The notes beneath the pieces were generated by a model. It worked only from the letters and a program-made list of their open reading frames with translations, made no database searches and was not told where the DNA came from. Below are positions 44,467-53,375 of a stretch of 64,000 bases of DNA, one piece after another. How positions within the stretch are numbered: the stretch's first letter is position 1; each line of letters opens with the position of its first letter. The position numbers and the translations under genes were made by a program. The stretch comes from Roseivivax sp. GX 12232 (GTDB taxonomy: Bacteria; Pseudomonadota; Alphaproteobacteria; Rhodobacterales; Rhodobacteraceae). The stretch covers positions 744,001 through 808,000 of the forward strand of contig NZ_JAJSEC010000001.1 in the NCBI RefSeq assembly GCF_021272185.1, written 5' to 3'.

Positions 44467-44679
44467 GGCAGGTCTCCTCTCTAGCGGTCGGATCGGATGG
44501 CGGCCCCCGAAGCGCCCGCGCCGGACAGGTGACGCGTCAGGACGCCTGGGGGCCGCCACCGAGAAGGATCCGCCCGCTCCCGGCGGTCAGGCAATGTCCG
44601 GGTCGAGGTTATCACATATCGCCCCGCCGCCGCCCTGCGGTTATTGATCGACCGCGCGCGCCGGGTCACTCTCGGGCCC

Positions 44680-44964
44680 ATGAAAACCGTCCTTCCCCTC
44701 CTTCTTGCGCTGGCCATGGCGCCGGCAGCCGCCGAGGCGGCCTGCTACGCCGACTACAAGGCCAAGCGCGAGGACCCGCTGCGCCTGCACTACGGCGTCG
44801 CCGAGGTCCCCGATGATGCCTGTTCGCGCGATGGCGCGGCCAGCGCCCTGGCGCCGCGGCTCGACCGCGCGGGCTGGACCCTCTTGAACATTGTCTCGAC
44901 CTTCGGCGAAGAGGGTCTCGAGGAAAGGAAGGACAGTGCCGGACAACACTTTCTCCGTTACTGA
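44680..44964 (+). CDS. Small exported protein of unknown function
   Basis: A 94-residue protein with signal peptide (MKTVLPLLLALAMAPAAAEA) and two cysteines in the mature part (ACYADYKAKREDPLRLHYG, DDACSRDGAA). The conserved-looking tail GWTLLNIVSTFGEEGLEERKDSAGQHFLRY suggests a compact fold; I do not recognise a family beyond hypothetical Rhodobacterales proteins. Its end overlaps the start of the next gene by 29 bases, so the two are translationally linked. Confidence 0.75.
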   Translation: MKTVLPLLLALAMAPAAAEAACYADYKAKREDPLRLHYGVAEVPDDACSRDGAASALAPRLDRAGWTLLNIVSTFGEEGLEERKDSAGQHFLRY

Positions 44965-45640
44965 GGCGCGCCGCTCGGGCGCGCGGGTGGTGGGTTTCGG
45001 CATCGCCGCGATCCTGCTTCTCCTGATCGTGGCCGGGGTCTGGCTTTTCGCCACCCTGCCCGACGCGGGCGCCTTCAACGACCGGGTGGAGCGGCTCTTC
45101 ATCGAGAACGACGACCTGACCGCCCAGGCCGAGATCAAGCTCCTGGAGATCCTCGCCCAGTCGGGCACCGCCTTCGCGGAGACGCTCGAGAGCTACCGAG
45201 TGACGATCTTCGTGCTGCTGATCTTCGCCACCGCCCTCCTGATGACCGCGCTGGTGTCGCTGGTCATGCTGGTGGGGCTGAACCGGCGCATGGCGGCGAT
45301 CGAACGCTCGGGCATCGAGGTCCGCTCGCTGATCATCAGCCGCAGCGAGAACACGGTCTATCTCAACACCATGGGCTTCAAGCTGACCGAGGCGATGATG
45401 GAGACCCTGGCGATCCTGGCCGAGGCGCGGCTCGACGAGGAGATGCTGACCGGCACCCAGATCGAGGCGATGATCTCGGGGCGCGACGAATCCGACTGCG
45501 AGGAGGCGGCGGGCGCGACCCGGGTGAAACGCCTCCGCGACGGGCTCGGCAACCAGCTGGTGAGCGAGCTTCTGGTCAAGACCATCGCCAAGCGCGGCTA
45601 TGTGCTGGCGGTCGACCGGGACGTGATCGAGGTGATCTGA
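44936..45640 (+). CDS. Membrane protein with C-terminal winged-helix-like domain
   Basis: A 234-residue protein. Two membrane helices (about 18-40 and 86-112) enclose a roughly 45-residue acidic periplasmic loop (AGAFNDRVERLFIENDDLTAQAEIKLLEIL), leaving both ends in the cytosol. The C-terminal part (about 130-234) resembles the winged helix of OmpR/ToxR-type regulators, with TRVKRLRDGLGN as recognition-helix-like segment and LLVKTIAKRGYVLAVD as wing. The GTG start at 44936 has AAGGAAGG upstream. A membrane-bound regulator that senses the envelope is inferred; the fold call is by eye only. Confidence 0.7.
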   Translation: MPDNTFSVTEARRSGARVVGFGIAAILLLLIVAGVWLFATLPDAGAFNDRVERLFIENDDLTAQAEIKLLEILAQSGTAFAETLESYRVTIFVLLIFATALLMTALVSLVMLVGLNRRMAAIERSGIEVRSLIISRSENTVYLNTMGFKLTEAMMETLAILAEARLDEEMLTGTQIEAMISGRDESDCEEAAGATRVKRLRDGLGNQLVSELLVKTIAKRGYVLAVDRDVIEVI

Positions 45641-46204
45641 GGCGGGCTTTGGTGGCCTGCGGGGGCTGGCGCGGCGGGAGGCCGGGCCGGGGTCAAGCGT
45701 TGTGGCCAAAGAGGGCGCGCGTTTGAGGGGCGGCTTTCGGCGCCGCCCTCCGCACCGTGGCCGGTGCCTCAGCTCCGCCAATCCTTGGAGCTGGCCCGGA
45801 CACCGGTTCTTCAAGACCCGGGGGCACCAAGGCGCGCGCCCCTCCTCTCGCCCCCGGCACCACAAGGCCGCCCGACGCCCCGCACCCTGCCCCATCCAAT
45901 TGCCTTATTTGCGCCACAATTTGCCACGTTTCCGCCACGATCTGCGGTTAACCATTTGTCAAAGATCAACAATCGGCCGGGGAAGCCGTGATCGCAGAGG
46001 CAAGGGTCAACAGCAGCGGCGTGCTTTTCGCACGCGGCGCCGCGCGGCAGGGCCGTCCGGCGCATATGACCGTAGGGGGCAGACCACACTCACCGCCCCT
46101 GATGCGCAAGCAGCCCCCCACACCCCGGACCGCGAGCAGAGGCCCCGAAGCGCACCCGCCGGATCACCCCGGCCAGGCGCCCGCGGGGTGAAAGGCCGGG
46201 CAGG
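45641..46204. other. Intergenic region upstream of the RTX protein gene
   Basis: About 560 bases. The first half is G/C-rich. An A/T-richer island (45900-45990) is the likely promoter zone and contains a near-CtrA box (45948-45962). The start codon at 46205 has only a weak ribosome site (GGGCAGG). No gene is seen. Confidence 0.6.
45948..45962. promoter_or_regulatory. Near-consensus CtrA box upstream of the RTX gene
   Basis: TTAA-CCATTTG-TCAA differs from TTAA-N7-TTAA at one position and lies about 240 bases before the RTX start in the A/T-richer island. Confidence 0.35.
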
Positions 46205-49200
46205 ATGGCGACGTATTCGGTAACGAGTTCCAACTACAACGACCCCAAGTTCTGGGGCTCGATCATCGAGACCGGCTCGGGCCATACGCTCGACTTCAGC
46301 GCCCTGCCCTCGGATTTCACCGTCTACCACGCCTATGGCGGCAACTACCTCTACATCCACGACGGCGACAGCTGGTTCACCGTGGGCTCGGGCGGCATCG
46401 GCGGGGTCGACGCGACGCTGGGCGGGCTGACCGGGCTGTCCTCCTTCACCAGCTACGCGGGCGGCGCGGGCGCGGACCTCTATGGCGGCTCCGACGCGGG
46501 CGAGCTGATCGAGGGCAACGCCGGCGACGACATCATTGACGCGGCGGGCGGCAATGACACCGTCTCGGGCGGCGCGGGCAACGACATCATCCTGACCAGC
46601 TCGGACGGCGGCCAGGGCGGCGGCACCCGCATCGACTGGAAAGCCGCGGGCATCGTCGACCGGGTGCAGGGCAGCTCGGGGCAGGACTATTTCACCTGGG
46701 CCGCCGCCGAGGGCAGCAGCACCACGCTGCGCCTCGGCCAGTCGCGCGACAGCGGCGAGGGCGACGGCCAGGCCGATTACGTGGTGGTCGAGACCACCAA
46801 TGAGACCGGCACGCTGACGCTGCACAACTTCGACTTCGGGCTCGACAAGATCGTCCTGCAGGAGGTCCCGGTCGCGGCCAAGCACTACGCGGGCGACGGC
46901 TACTACGAGGTCGCCCTGGCCTATGAAAACGGCAACGTCCAATCCTTCCTGATCTACAGCGACGACCGCGGCGCCGACCTGCGCGAGGCTTTCACCACCG
47001 AGATGCCGCTGGAACTGGCGGGCGACCTGCTGATGGGCGGCGACGACGCCGACACCTTCCTGGCCAGCAATGATTTCGGCAATGACACGGTCATCGGCGG
47101 CGAGGGCGGGCGCGATTTCGACGTGCTCGACTTCTCGCTGGTCACCGACCCGGTGACGCTGACCTATACCGGCGACGAATCCGGCACGATCACCGATGGC
47201 ACCGACACGCTGAGCTTCTCCGAGATCGAGCGGGTGATCCTTTCCGATCGGGCCGAGACCATCGACGCCAGCGCCACCACCGGCGGCATCCAGATCGAGG
47301 CTGGCGGCGGCGCCGACCTGTTGCGGGGCGGCTCGGGCGACGACACGATCTACCTCGGCGACGGGGCGGATACGGTCGCCGCGGGCGCGGGCGACGACCT
47401 GATCGACGACATCGAGGGCGGGGTCACCAGCGGCACCCAGTGGATCGACGCGGGCCTCGGCGACGACACGGTGCTTTACGGCGGCGGCGACGACACGGTC
47501 TTCGGCGGCGAGGGCAACGACCGCATCGACGACGCCAGCGGCGAGCAGCACGCCGGGCGCAACCTGATCGACGGCGGCGCGGGCTCGGACACGATCTGGG
47601 CGGGGCACGATTCCGACACGCTGATCGGCGGGCTCGGGGCGGATTACCTCAGCGGCGAGCACGACGACGACCTCTTCATCCTCGAGGATGACTTCGGCGC
47701 CGACACGATCCTCGGCGGCAGCGGCGGCACCGACAGCGACACGGTGGATTTCTCGGCGCTGACCGGGGCCGTCACGGTGACCTATTCGGGCAACGAGGCG
47801 GGCGCCTTCAGCGCCGGCAGCGACCGCGCCAGCTTCTCCGACATCGAAGCCTTCACTTTGACCGGCTTCGACGACCGCATCGACGCCACCGCCACGACCC
47901 GCGGCATCCGCGTGGCTGAGAGCGCCGGCAACGACGTGGTGCTGGGCGGCAGCGGCGGCGACACGATCTGGGGCGGCGAGGGCTCGGACTACATCGACGG
48001 CGGCGACGGCGACGACATGCTCTTCACCGGCACCGGCGAGGACACGCTGATCGGCGGCGCGGGCAACGACACGCTGTCGAACTCCTCGGGTGACGACAGC
48101 CTGGTGGGCGGCACCGGCGACGACAGCATCACCGCCACCGAGGGCGACGACACGCTCGAGGGCGGCGAGGGCAGCGACACCATGCACGGCGGCGCCGACA
48201 ACGACCGGCTGGTCGGCGGGCGCGGCGCGGACAGCATGACCGGCGACGGAGGCTCGGACACCTTCATCATCGAGGACGGCTTCGGCGCCGACACCATCGA
48301 GGGCGGCGAGACCGGCTCGGATGTCGACATGATCGACCTCTCGGCGCTCTCGGGGCCGGTCACGGTCACCTACACCGGCGACGAGGCCGGGACGATCACC
48401 GATGGCACCGACACGCTGAGCTTCACCGGGATCGAGCGGCTCAGGCTCACCGATCACGACGATTCCGTCGATGCCAGCGCCCAGCCCACCGCCGGCGCCT
48501 GGGTCGAGATGGGCGGCGGCAACGACAGTTTCACCGCCGACCAGAGCCGCGACTCCGCCCAGCAGGACACGGTCTTCGGCGGCTCCGGCAATGACACGAT
48601 CTCGACCGGCGCGGGCGAGGATTCGATCGAGGGCGGCAGCGGCGACGACAGCATCGACGGCGGCGACCGCGGCGACACGATCTTCGGCGGCGCCGGCAAC
48701 GACCGGATCGAGGCGGGCGAGGAATATGCCCAGGGCGACAGCGACCTGATCCTCGGCGGTGACGGCAACGACACGATCACCTCGGCCGAGACCGACGCCG
48801 GCTCGCAGGACACGATCTACGGCGAGGCCGGCGCGGATTCGATCTCGGTCACCGGCGGCGACCGCAACTTCCTCGATGGCGGGGCGGACAACGACACGAT
48901 CGTCAGCGGCACCGGCAACGACACGCTCTCGGGCGATGCGGGCGACGACCTCCTGACCGGCGGGGCGGGGGACGACGCGCTCTCGGGCGGCACCGGCAAC
49001 GACGTCTTCACCTATGCCGCGGGCGACGGCAGCGACACGATCAACGATTTCAACACCGGCAACACCGGCGGGCTCGAGGACGGCGACAGCGCCAACAACG
49101 ACTTCATCGACCTCTCGGGCTATTACGACCACATCTCCGAGCTCTACGCCGACCAGGCCGACGACGGGGTGCTGAACCAGTCCAACGCCGCGGATTCCCG

Positions 49201-49894
49201 CGGCCAGGCGGTGGATTACTCCGACAACAGCCAGTTCGGCACCGGCAGTCTGACCTTCAAGGGCGCCAGCGCCGACCGCTCCTATTACACCGCCGAGAAC
49301 ACCGGCGTGGTCTGTTTCACCACCGGCACGCTGATCCGCACCGCGCGGGGCGAGGTGCCGATCGAGGCGCTGCGGCCGGGCGACCGGGTGGAGACGCTCG
49401 ACAACGGGCTGCAGGAGGTGCTCTGGATCGGGCGGCGCCATCTCGGCAAGCGCAAGCTCGCCCATGCGCCGCAATTGCTGCCGGTGGAGATCGCGCCGGG
49501 GCTCTCGGGCGGCACTGCGCCGCTGGTGGTCTCGCCGCAGCACGGGGTGGTGCTGCGCCAGGACGGCGAGGACATCCTGATGCGCGCCACGCATCTGGCG
49601 CGGCTCGACGGCGGCCAGGCGCGGGTGATGAACGGCTGCCGCGCGGTGACCTACTACCACCTGATGTGCGCCCGCCACGAGGTGATCTTCGCCAATGGCG
49701 CGCCGTCGGAGAGCTTCTACCCCGGCCCGCTGGCCCTGGGCGCCCTCGCCGCGCCGATCCGGGCGGAACTGGGGATCCTGTTCCCCGAGATGCTCGGCCG
49801 AGCGCCTGACAGCTGGTACGGCGAGAGCGCCCGGCCCTACAGCCGGATGGGCGCCCTGCCCGAGCATCTGAAGGCACTGACGCCGGCGGCGTGA
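46205..49894 (+). CDS. RTX-repeat protein with C-terminal Hint domain
   Basis: A 1229-residue, very acidic protein with no Sec signal, expected to leave the cell by type I secretion. Residues about 80-130 and 280-960 carry many calcium-binding GGxGxDxx nonapeptides. Between them, three related modules (from about 288, 493 and 688) share TLTYTGDEAGTITDGTDTLSF-like cores and IDASATT. From Cys1037 (VVCFTTGTLIRTARG) to about 1185 there is a Hint_2-type domain with MRATHLARL and HEVIFANGAPSESF. It resembles the Hint-RTX proteins common in Rhodobacterales; the target and any self-cleavage are unknown. No transporter genes are nearby. Confidence 0.88.
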   Translation: MATYSVTSSNYNDPKFWGSIIETGSGHTLDFSALPSDFTVYHAYGGNYLYIHDGDSWFTVGSGGIGGVDATLGGLTGLSSFTSYAGGAGADLYGGSDAGELIEGNAGDDIIDAAGGNDTVSGGAGNDIILTSSDGGQGGGTRIDWKAAGIVDRVQGSSGQDYFTWAAAEGSSTTLRLGQSRDSGEGDGQADYVVVETTNETGTLTLHNFDFGLDKIVLQEVPVAAKHYAGDGYYEVALAYENGNVQSFLIYSDDRGADLREAFTTEMPLELAGDLLMGGDDADTFLASNDFGNDTVIGGEGGRDFDVLDFSLVTDPVTLTYTGDESGTITDGTDTLSFSEIERVILSDRAETIDASATTGGIQIEAGGGADLLRGGSGDDTIYLGDGADTVAAGAGDDLIDDIEGGVTSGTQWIDAGLGDDTVLYGGGDDTVFGGEGNDRIDDASGEQHAGRNLIDGGAGSDTIWAGHDSDTLIGGLGADYLSGEHDDDLFILEDDFGADTILGGSGGTDSDTVDFSALTGAVTVTYSGNEAGAFSAGSDRASFSDIEAFTLTGFDDRIDATATTRGIRVAESAGNDVVLGGSGGDTIWGGEGSDYIDGGDGDDMLFTGTGEDTLIGGAGNDTLSNSSGDDSLVGGTGDDSITATEGDDTLEGGEGSDTMHGGADNDRLVGGRGADSMTGDGGSDTFIIEDGFGADTIEGGETGSDVDMIDLSALSGPVTVTYTGDEAGTITDGTDTLSFTGIERLRLTDHDDSVDASAQPTAGAWVEMGGGNDSFTADQSRDSAQQDTVFGGSGNDTISTGAGEDSIEGGSGDDSIDGGDRGDTIFGGAGNDRIEAGEEYAQGDSDLILGGDGNDTITSAETDAGSQDTIYGEAGADSISVTGGDRNFLDGGADNDTIVSGTGNDTLSGDAGDDLLTGGAGDDALSGGTGNDVFTYAAGDGSDTINDFNTGNTGGLEDGDSANNDFIDLSGYYDHISELYADQADDGVLNQSNAADSRGQAVDYSDNSQFGTGSLTFKGASADRSYYTAENTGVVCFTTGTLIRTARGEVPIEALRPGDRVETLDNGLQEVLWIGRRHLGKRKLAHAPQLLPVEIAPGLSGGTAPLVVSPQHGVVLRQDGEDILMRATHLARLDGGQARVMNGCRAVTYYHLMCARHEVIFANGAPSESFYPGPLALGALAAPIRAELGILFPEMLGRAPDSWYGESARPYSRMGALPEHLKALTPAA

Positions 49895-50623
49895 GGGGGG
49901 TGGTTGAGGCAAGCGGTGGGGCGCCGGTTGGCCTTTGGCGGGTCGCTTGCCCCCGGGTGCACCGCCGTTCTCTAGCCGACCCGCACGCCCTCATCCAAAC
50001 AACTCGAGACTCCCAGTCACCAAGGCGCCCCCCTTGCGCCCGAACAGCGCGCGACGGTCGAAGCCCCAGCCCACCCCCTTGCGCCCGAATAGCACCGAAG
50101 GTGCCGGGCGCGCGCCGGACCGGCCCGATGGGCCGGCGCTCCTTGGGATGGCGTGCTTAGCTCTTCGTTAGTCCTGACCTTGGTGGGATAAAGCGCACAG
50201 CGCGAAGCGTAGAAGCGCCGGCCCCCGGTCCGGCGCGCGCCCTCGGGTGGGGAGGTCGGGATGGAGCGGATGGCGCCGATGGGTGGTCCGTTCCAGTGCA
50301 GCACCTTCACCTTCCGGAGAAGCCCGTCGAGAGCATCCAGCCTCGGACCGGACGCCTATCCCGCTCAGAACACCTGCCCAACCGCGTGCGATAAGCCTGC
50401 CCAACGGCCCTCCCGGCGCCTCCCCGAGAGGGCTTTTTCGTTTCACGCTAACGGCTTGCGGATCCACCCATTGGGCGGATTTTGGGCGCCCGTGCCGTGA
50501 CATCTCGCGAAATTGCACGCCATACCGTGCTGCGCCGCAACATGTCGTGACATGCACGCTTTGCGAACACGCACGGCGAAACCCGCCGGGCCAGAAAATT
50601 CCTGTTACTTCTCAGCATCTTAA
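49895..50623. other. Intergenic region between the RTX gene and tRNA-Arg
   Basis: About 730 bases that hold repeat copy G (50078-50245), a stray copy of the repeat end (50033-50050) and, from about 50430, an A/T-richer segment. No terminator with a clear U-tract and no gene were found. Confidence 0.65.
50078..50245 (-). repeat. Structured intergenic repeat, copy G
   Basis: Full minus-strand copy: CTTGCGCCCGAATAGCACC at the low-coordinate end, both arms intact (ATC variant of the bulge), core CTTTATCCCACCAAGGTCAGG. The segment between left arm and core is the most divergent of the set (CTTCTACGCTTCGCGCTGTG). Confidence 0.9.
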
Positions 50624-50700
50624 TGGCGACCCCGCCAGGATTCGAACCTGGAACCTGCCCCTTAGGAGGGGGCTGCTCTATCCAGTTGAGCCACGGGGCC
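50624..50700 (-). tRNA. tRNA-Arg (CCT)
   Basis: A 77-base cloverleaf with encoded CCA on the minus strand. The acceptor stem GGCCCCG pairs with CGGGGTC, the anticodon stem GCCCC/GGGGC surrounds the loop CTCCTAA (anticodon CCT, reading AGG), and the T arm CCAGG-TTCGAAT-CCTGG is perfect. It lies back-to-back with the LacI-type regulator gene. Confidence 0.95.
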
Positions 50701-50817
50701 GCTGCGGCGCCTTGTAGCCTCTGCGCCACCGGCTGTCACCCTCCGACGAGGCTGCTTGTAGCCGCCGAGCACAATGGGCTAACCTCTTCTGGCAAGCGAC
50801 AGATTGAGGATCCGCCC

Positions 50818-51843
50818 TTGTCGACGACGCCCCCCCGCCCGCTGACCCTGCGCGATGTCTCGGAAGCCTCGGGCGTCTCGGAAATGACCGTCAGCCGGGT
50901 GCTGCGCAACCGCGGCGACGTGAGCCAGGCCACCCGCGAAAAGGTGCTCGAAGCGGCGAAATCCCTGGGCTATGTGCCCAACAAGATCGCCGGCGCCCTG
51001 GCCAGCCAGCGGGTCAATCTGGTCGCGGTGATCATTCCCTCCTTGCGCAACATGGTCTTCCCCGAGGTCCTCAGCGGCATCAGCGCGGTCCTCGAGGACA
51101 CCGAGCTGCAGCCCGTCGTCGGCGTCACCGACTACCTGCCCGAGAAGGAAGAGCGCGTCCTCTACGAGATGCTCTCCTGGCGGCCCTCCTCAGTGATCAT
51201 CGCGGGGCTGGAACATTCCGACGCCTCGCGCGCCATGCTCTCGGCCTCGGGCATCCCGGTCGTGGAGATCATGGACACCGACGGCACGCCGATCGACGCC
51301 ATGGTCGGCATCTCGCACCGCCGCGCGGGCCGCGAGATGGCCCAGGCGATCCTCAAGGCGGGCTATACCAACATCGGCTTCATGGGCACCAAGATGCCGC
51401 TCGACCACCGGGCGCGGAAGCGCTTCGAGGGCTTCACCGAGACGCTCGCCAAGGCCGGGATCGAGGTCATGGACCAGGAATTCTACTCCGGCGGCTCCTC
51501 GCTCGCCAAGGGGCGCGAGCTGACCCAGGCCATGCTGGAGCGCACACCCGAGCTGGATTTCCTCTATTATTCCAACGACATGATCGGCGCAGGCGGGCTC
51601 CTCTACCTGCTCGAGGCGGGGATCGACGTGCCCGGCAAGATCGGGCTCGCGGGGTTCAACGACGTCGAGCTCCTGGACGGGCTGCCGCGCCGCTTGGCCA
51701 CCATGGACGCGGGCCGGACCGAGATCGGCCGCCGCGCCGCGGAGATCGTCGCCACGCTCGTCGACAACCCCCATTCCGAGATCGACCGCATCGTCGAGCT
51801 GGCCCCCAAGGTCGCCCCCGGGGACACGCTGAAGAAGCGCTGA
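50818..51843 (+). CDS. LacI-family transcriptional regulator
   Basis: A 341-residue repressor. The N-terminal helix-turn-helix and hinge read LTLRDVSEASGVSEMTVSRVL and GYVPNKIAGALASQRVN, followed by a periplasmic-binding-protein-like effector domain (VAVIIPSLRNMVFPEVLSGI, GFMGTKMPLDHRARKRFEGF, GLAGFNDVELLDGL). It looks most like the gluconate-utilisation regulators of the group, but the effector cannot be decided. The TTG start at 50818 has GAGGA nine bases upstream; the longer frame would run through the tRNA-Arg gene. No metabolic target gene is adjacent. Confidence 0.9.
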   Translation: MSTTPPRPLTLRDVSEASGVSEMTVSRVLRNRGDVSQATREKVLEAAKSLGYVPNKIAGALASQRVNLVAVIIPSLRNMVFPEVLSGISAVLEDTELQPVVGVTDYLPEKEERVLYEMLSWRPSSVIIAGLEHSDASRAMLSASGIPVVEIMDTDGTPIDAMVGISHRRAGREMAQAILKAGYTNIGFMGTKMPLDHRARKRFEGFTETLAKAGIEVMDQEFYSGGSSLAKGRELTQAMLERTPELDFLYYSNDMIGAGGLLYLLEAGIDVPGKIGLAGFNDVELLDGLPRRLATMDAGRTEIGRRAAEIVATLVDNPHSEIDRIVELAPKVAPGDTLKKR

Positions 51844-52156
51844 CGGGTCATCAAGCTGTTACGGAAGGCGCGCTATCCTCGGCCCCGTGTTCGGGCCGCC
51901 CGCGCCGGATCGTGACCGCAGCCGGCCCCGCGCCCATTTCAAGCGAGCCTTTCAGCACCAAAGAAGGGGGTGGCCCCGGCCGCCCCCGATTGGCTCCGGC
52001 CCGAGACCTGCACGCCTTGCAAGCCCTGCCCTGCAAGCCGCCCGGAGACATGCAGGAGCCGGGATGCCGCGTTGCAGAAAGAGCGGTGGAAGCCGCGCGG
52101 CCCGCGCCATATCTCCCGTGTCAAGGGGAGGATCAACCGTCAACGGAGATCCTGTT
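51844..52156. other. Intergenic region between the LacI regulator and the DUF1127 gene
   Basis: About 310 bases, with no clear terminator after the regulator. The last part (52125-52156) leads into the DUF1127 ribosome site (CGGAGATCC). No gene is seen. Confidence 0.55.
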
Positions 52157-52366
52157 ATGGCATTCGCAGACACCACCGCAAACACCGGCGCGAGCCGCGG
52201 CTTCTTCGGCGCGATTCTCGATTTCTTCGTGCATGTCGCCGAATCAAACTCCCGCGTCCGTCTCGCCCGTGAACTGAACGAGATGAGCGACGAGGAACTG
52301 GCCGAACGCGGCCTGAAGCGCACCGACATCGCGCGCCACGTCTACGGCGATCTCTACTACATCTGA
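52157..52366 (+). CDS. DUF1127 (YjiS-like) small protein
   Basis: A 69-residue protein with the DUF1127 C-terminal pattern SRVRLARELNEMSDEELAERGLKRTDIARHVY. In other alphaproteobacteria small DUF1127 proteins affect RNA turnover and phosphate or carbon metabolism, but a role here cannot be assigned. Start at 52157 (MAFADTTANTG) has GGAGATCC just upstream. A strong terminator follows 26 bases after the stop, so it is a single-gene unit. Confidence 0.9.
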   Translation: MAFADTTANTGASRGFFGAILDFFVHVAESNSRVRLARELNEMSDEELAERGLKRTDIARHVYGDLYYI

Positions 52367-52391
52367 GACCGCGCTCGGCTTTTGCCGAAGA

Positions 52392-52434
52392 AATCGGGCC
52401 GGCCCGGGCGATCCCCGGGCGGGCCCGTTTTTTT
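52392..52434 (+). terminator. Rho-independent terminator of the DUF1127 gene
   Basis: CGGGCC-GGCCCGGG...CCCGGGC-GGGCCCG, a very stable stem followed by TTTTTTT. Confidence 0.9.
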
Positions 52435-52498
52435 GTGCGCGCTAAGGGGAGATGCGGCCCCTGCCCGGCGCGGAAACGCAGCGCAGAGAGGCCCCATA

Positions 52499-52531
52499 AG
52501 AAAAGGCCGCACCCGAGGGGCGCGGCCTTTC
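52499..52531 (-). terminator. Rho-independent terminator of rpsD
   Basis: AAAGGCCGC...GCGGCCTTT around a short loop, with TTTTCTTAT after it on the minus strand. It begins 29 bases beyond the rpsD stop. Confidence 0.85.
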
Positions 52532-52559
52532 CCGATAAGCGGCGCGGAACCGAAAAGGA

Positions 52560-53180
52560 TCAGTTCTGCGCGTAGAATTCGATGACGAGGTTCGGTTCCA
52601 TCTGGACGGCGAAGGGCACGTCCGAGAGGCCCGGCTGACGCACGAAGGTCGCGGTCATCTTGGAGTGGTCGGCCTCGATGTAGTCCGGCACGTCGCGCTC
52701 GGGCAGTTGGCTGGCTTCGATCACCGATGCGAGCTGCTTGGACTTCTCGCGGACCTCGATGACGTCGCCTTCCTTCACGCGGTAGGAGGGGATGTTCACC
52801 TTGCGGCCGTTCACCAGGACGTGGCCGTGGTTCACGAACTGGCGCGCGGCGAAGACGGTCGCCACGAACTTCGCGCGGTAGACCACCGCGTCGAGGCGGC
52901 GCTCCAGCAGGCCGATCAGGATCTCGCCGGTGTCGCCGCGCAGGCGCTCGGCCTCGGCGAAGATGCGGCGGAACTGCTTCTCGGTCAGGTCGCCGTAATG
53001 GCCCTTGAGCTTCTGCTTGGCGCGCAGCTGCAGACCGAAGTCGGACATCTTGCCCTTGCGGCGCTGACCGTGCTGGCCGGGGGCGTATTCACGCTTGTTG
53101 ACCGGGGACTTCGGGCGACCCCAGATGTTTTCGCCCATCCGGCGGTCGAGCTTGTACTTGGCAGAGGTGCGTTTGGTCAC
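52560..53180 (-). CDS. rpsD: 30S ribosomal protein S4
   Basis: Primary 16S rRNA-binding protein of the small subunit, 206 residues, the usual length. Evidence: [19 protein letters not shown] at the start, the S4 RNA-binding domain ([40 protein letters not shown]) and the end LVIEFYAQN. The GTG start at 53180 has AAGGAG ten bases upstream; the longer frame is unlike S4. It stands alone, with its own promoter about 150 bases upstream, instead of in the alpha operon. This is usual for the order. Confidence 0.97.
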   Translation of the reverse strand: MTKRTSAKYKLDRRMGENIWGRPKSPVNKREYAPGQHGQRRKGKMSDFGLQLRAKQKLKGHYGDLTEKQFRRIFAEAERLRGDTGEILIGLLERRLDAVVYRAKFVATVFAARQFVNHGHVLVNGRKVNIPSYRVKEGDVIEVREKSKQLASVIEASQLPERDVPDYIEADHSKMTATFVRQPGLSDVPFAVQMEPNLVIEFYAQN

Positions 53181-53325
53181 CGTCTGATCTCCTTCTGATG
53201 CGGCGCCGGACGGGTGGTCGGCCCGGAGCCTTGGAAGGGCGTTGTCCTCTGGGCGCTTTGCGGTGCATCGCACCGGCCCTGACAGGCATCCCCTTGCGGG
53301 GGCCACCAACACCAATGAAGGCGCG

Positions 53326-53353
53326 CTTATATCGCCCGCGGGCGCGGTGTCAA
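53326..53353 (-). promoter_or_regulatory. Strong sigma-70 promoter of rpsD
   Basis: TTGACA at 53348-53353, a 16-base spacer, and TATAAG at 53326-53331 on the minus strand. It is the best promoter match seen in the window and implies an rpsD leader of about 140 bases. Confidence 0.75.
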
Positions 53354-53375
53354 CTGGGCAGAATGCGGGCCTGCG

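Noticed and set aside
45680-45790. An eighth, degenerate copy of the structured repeat
   Set aside because: It starts AGAGGGCGCGCG like the left arm, but the rest of the arm, the core and the terminal hairpin are not recognisable.
46007-49912. 1301-codon frame antisense to the RTX gene
   Set aside because: It mirrors the repetitive, GC-rich codons of the RTX gene on the other strand and has no recognisable domain.
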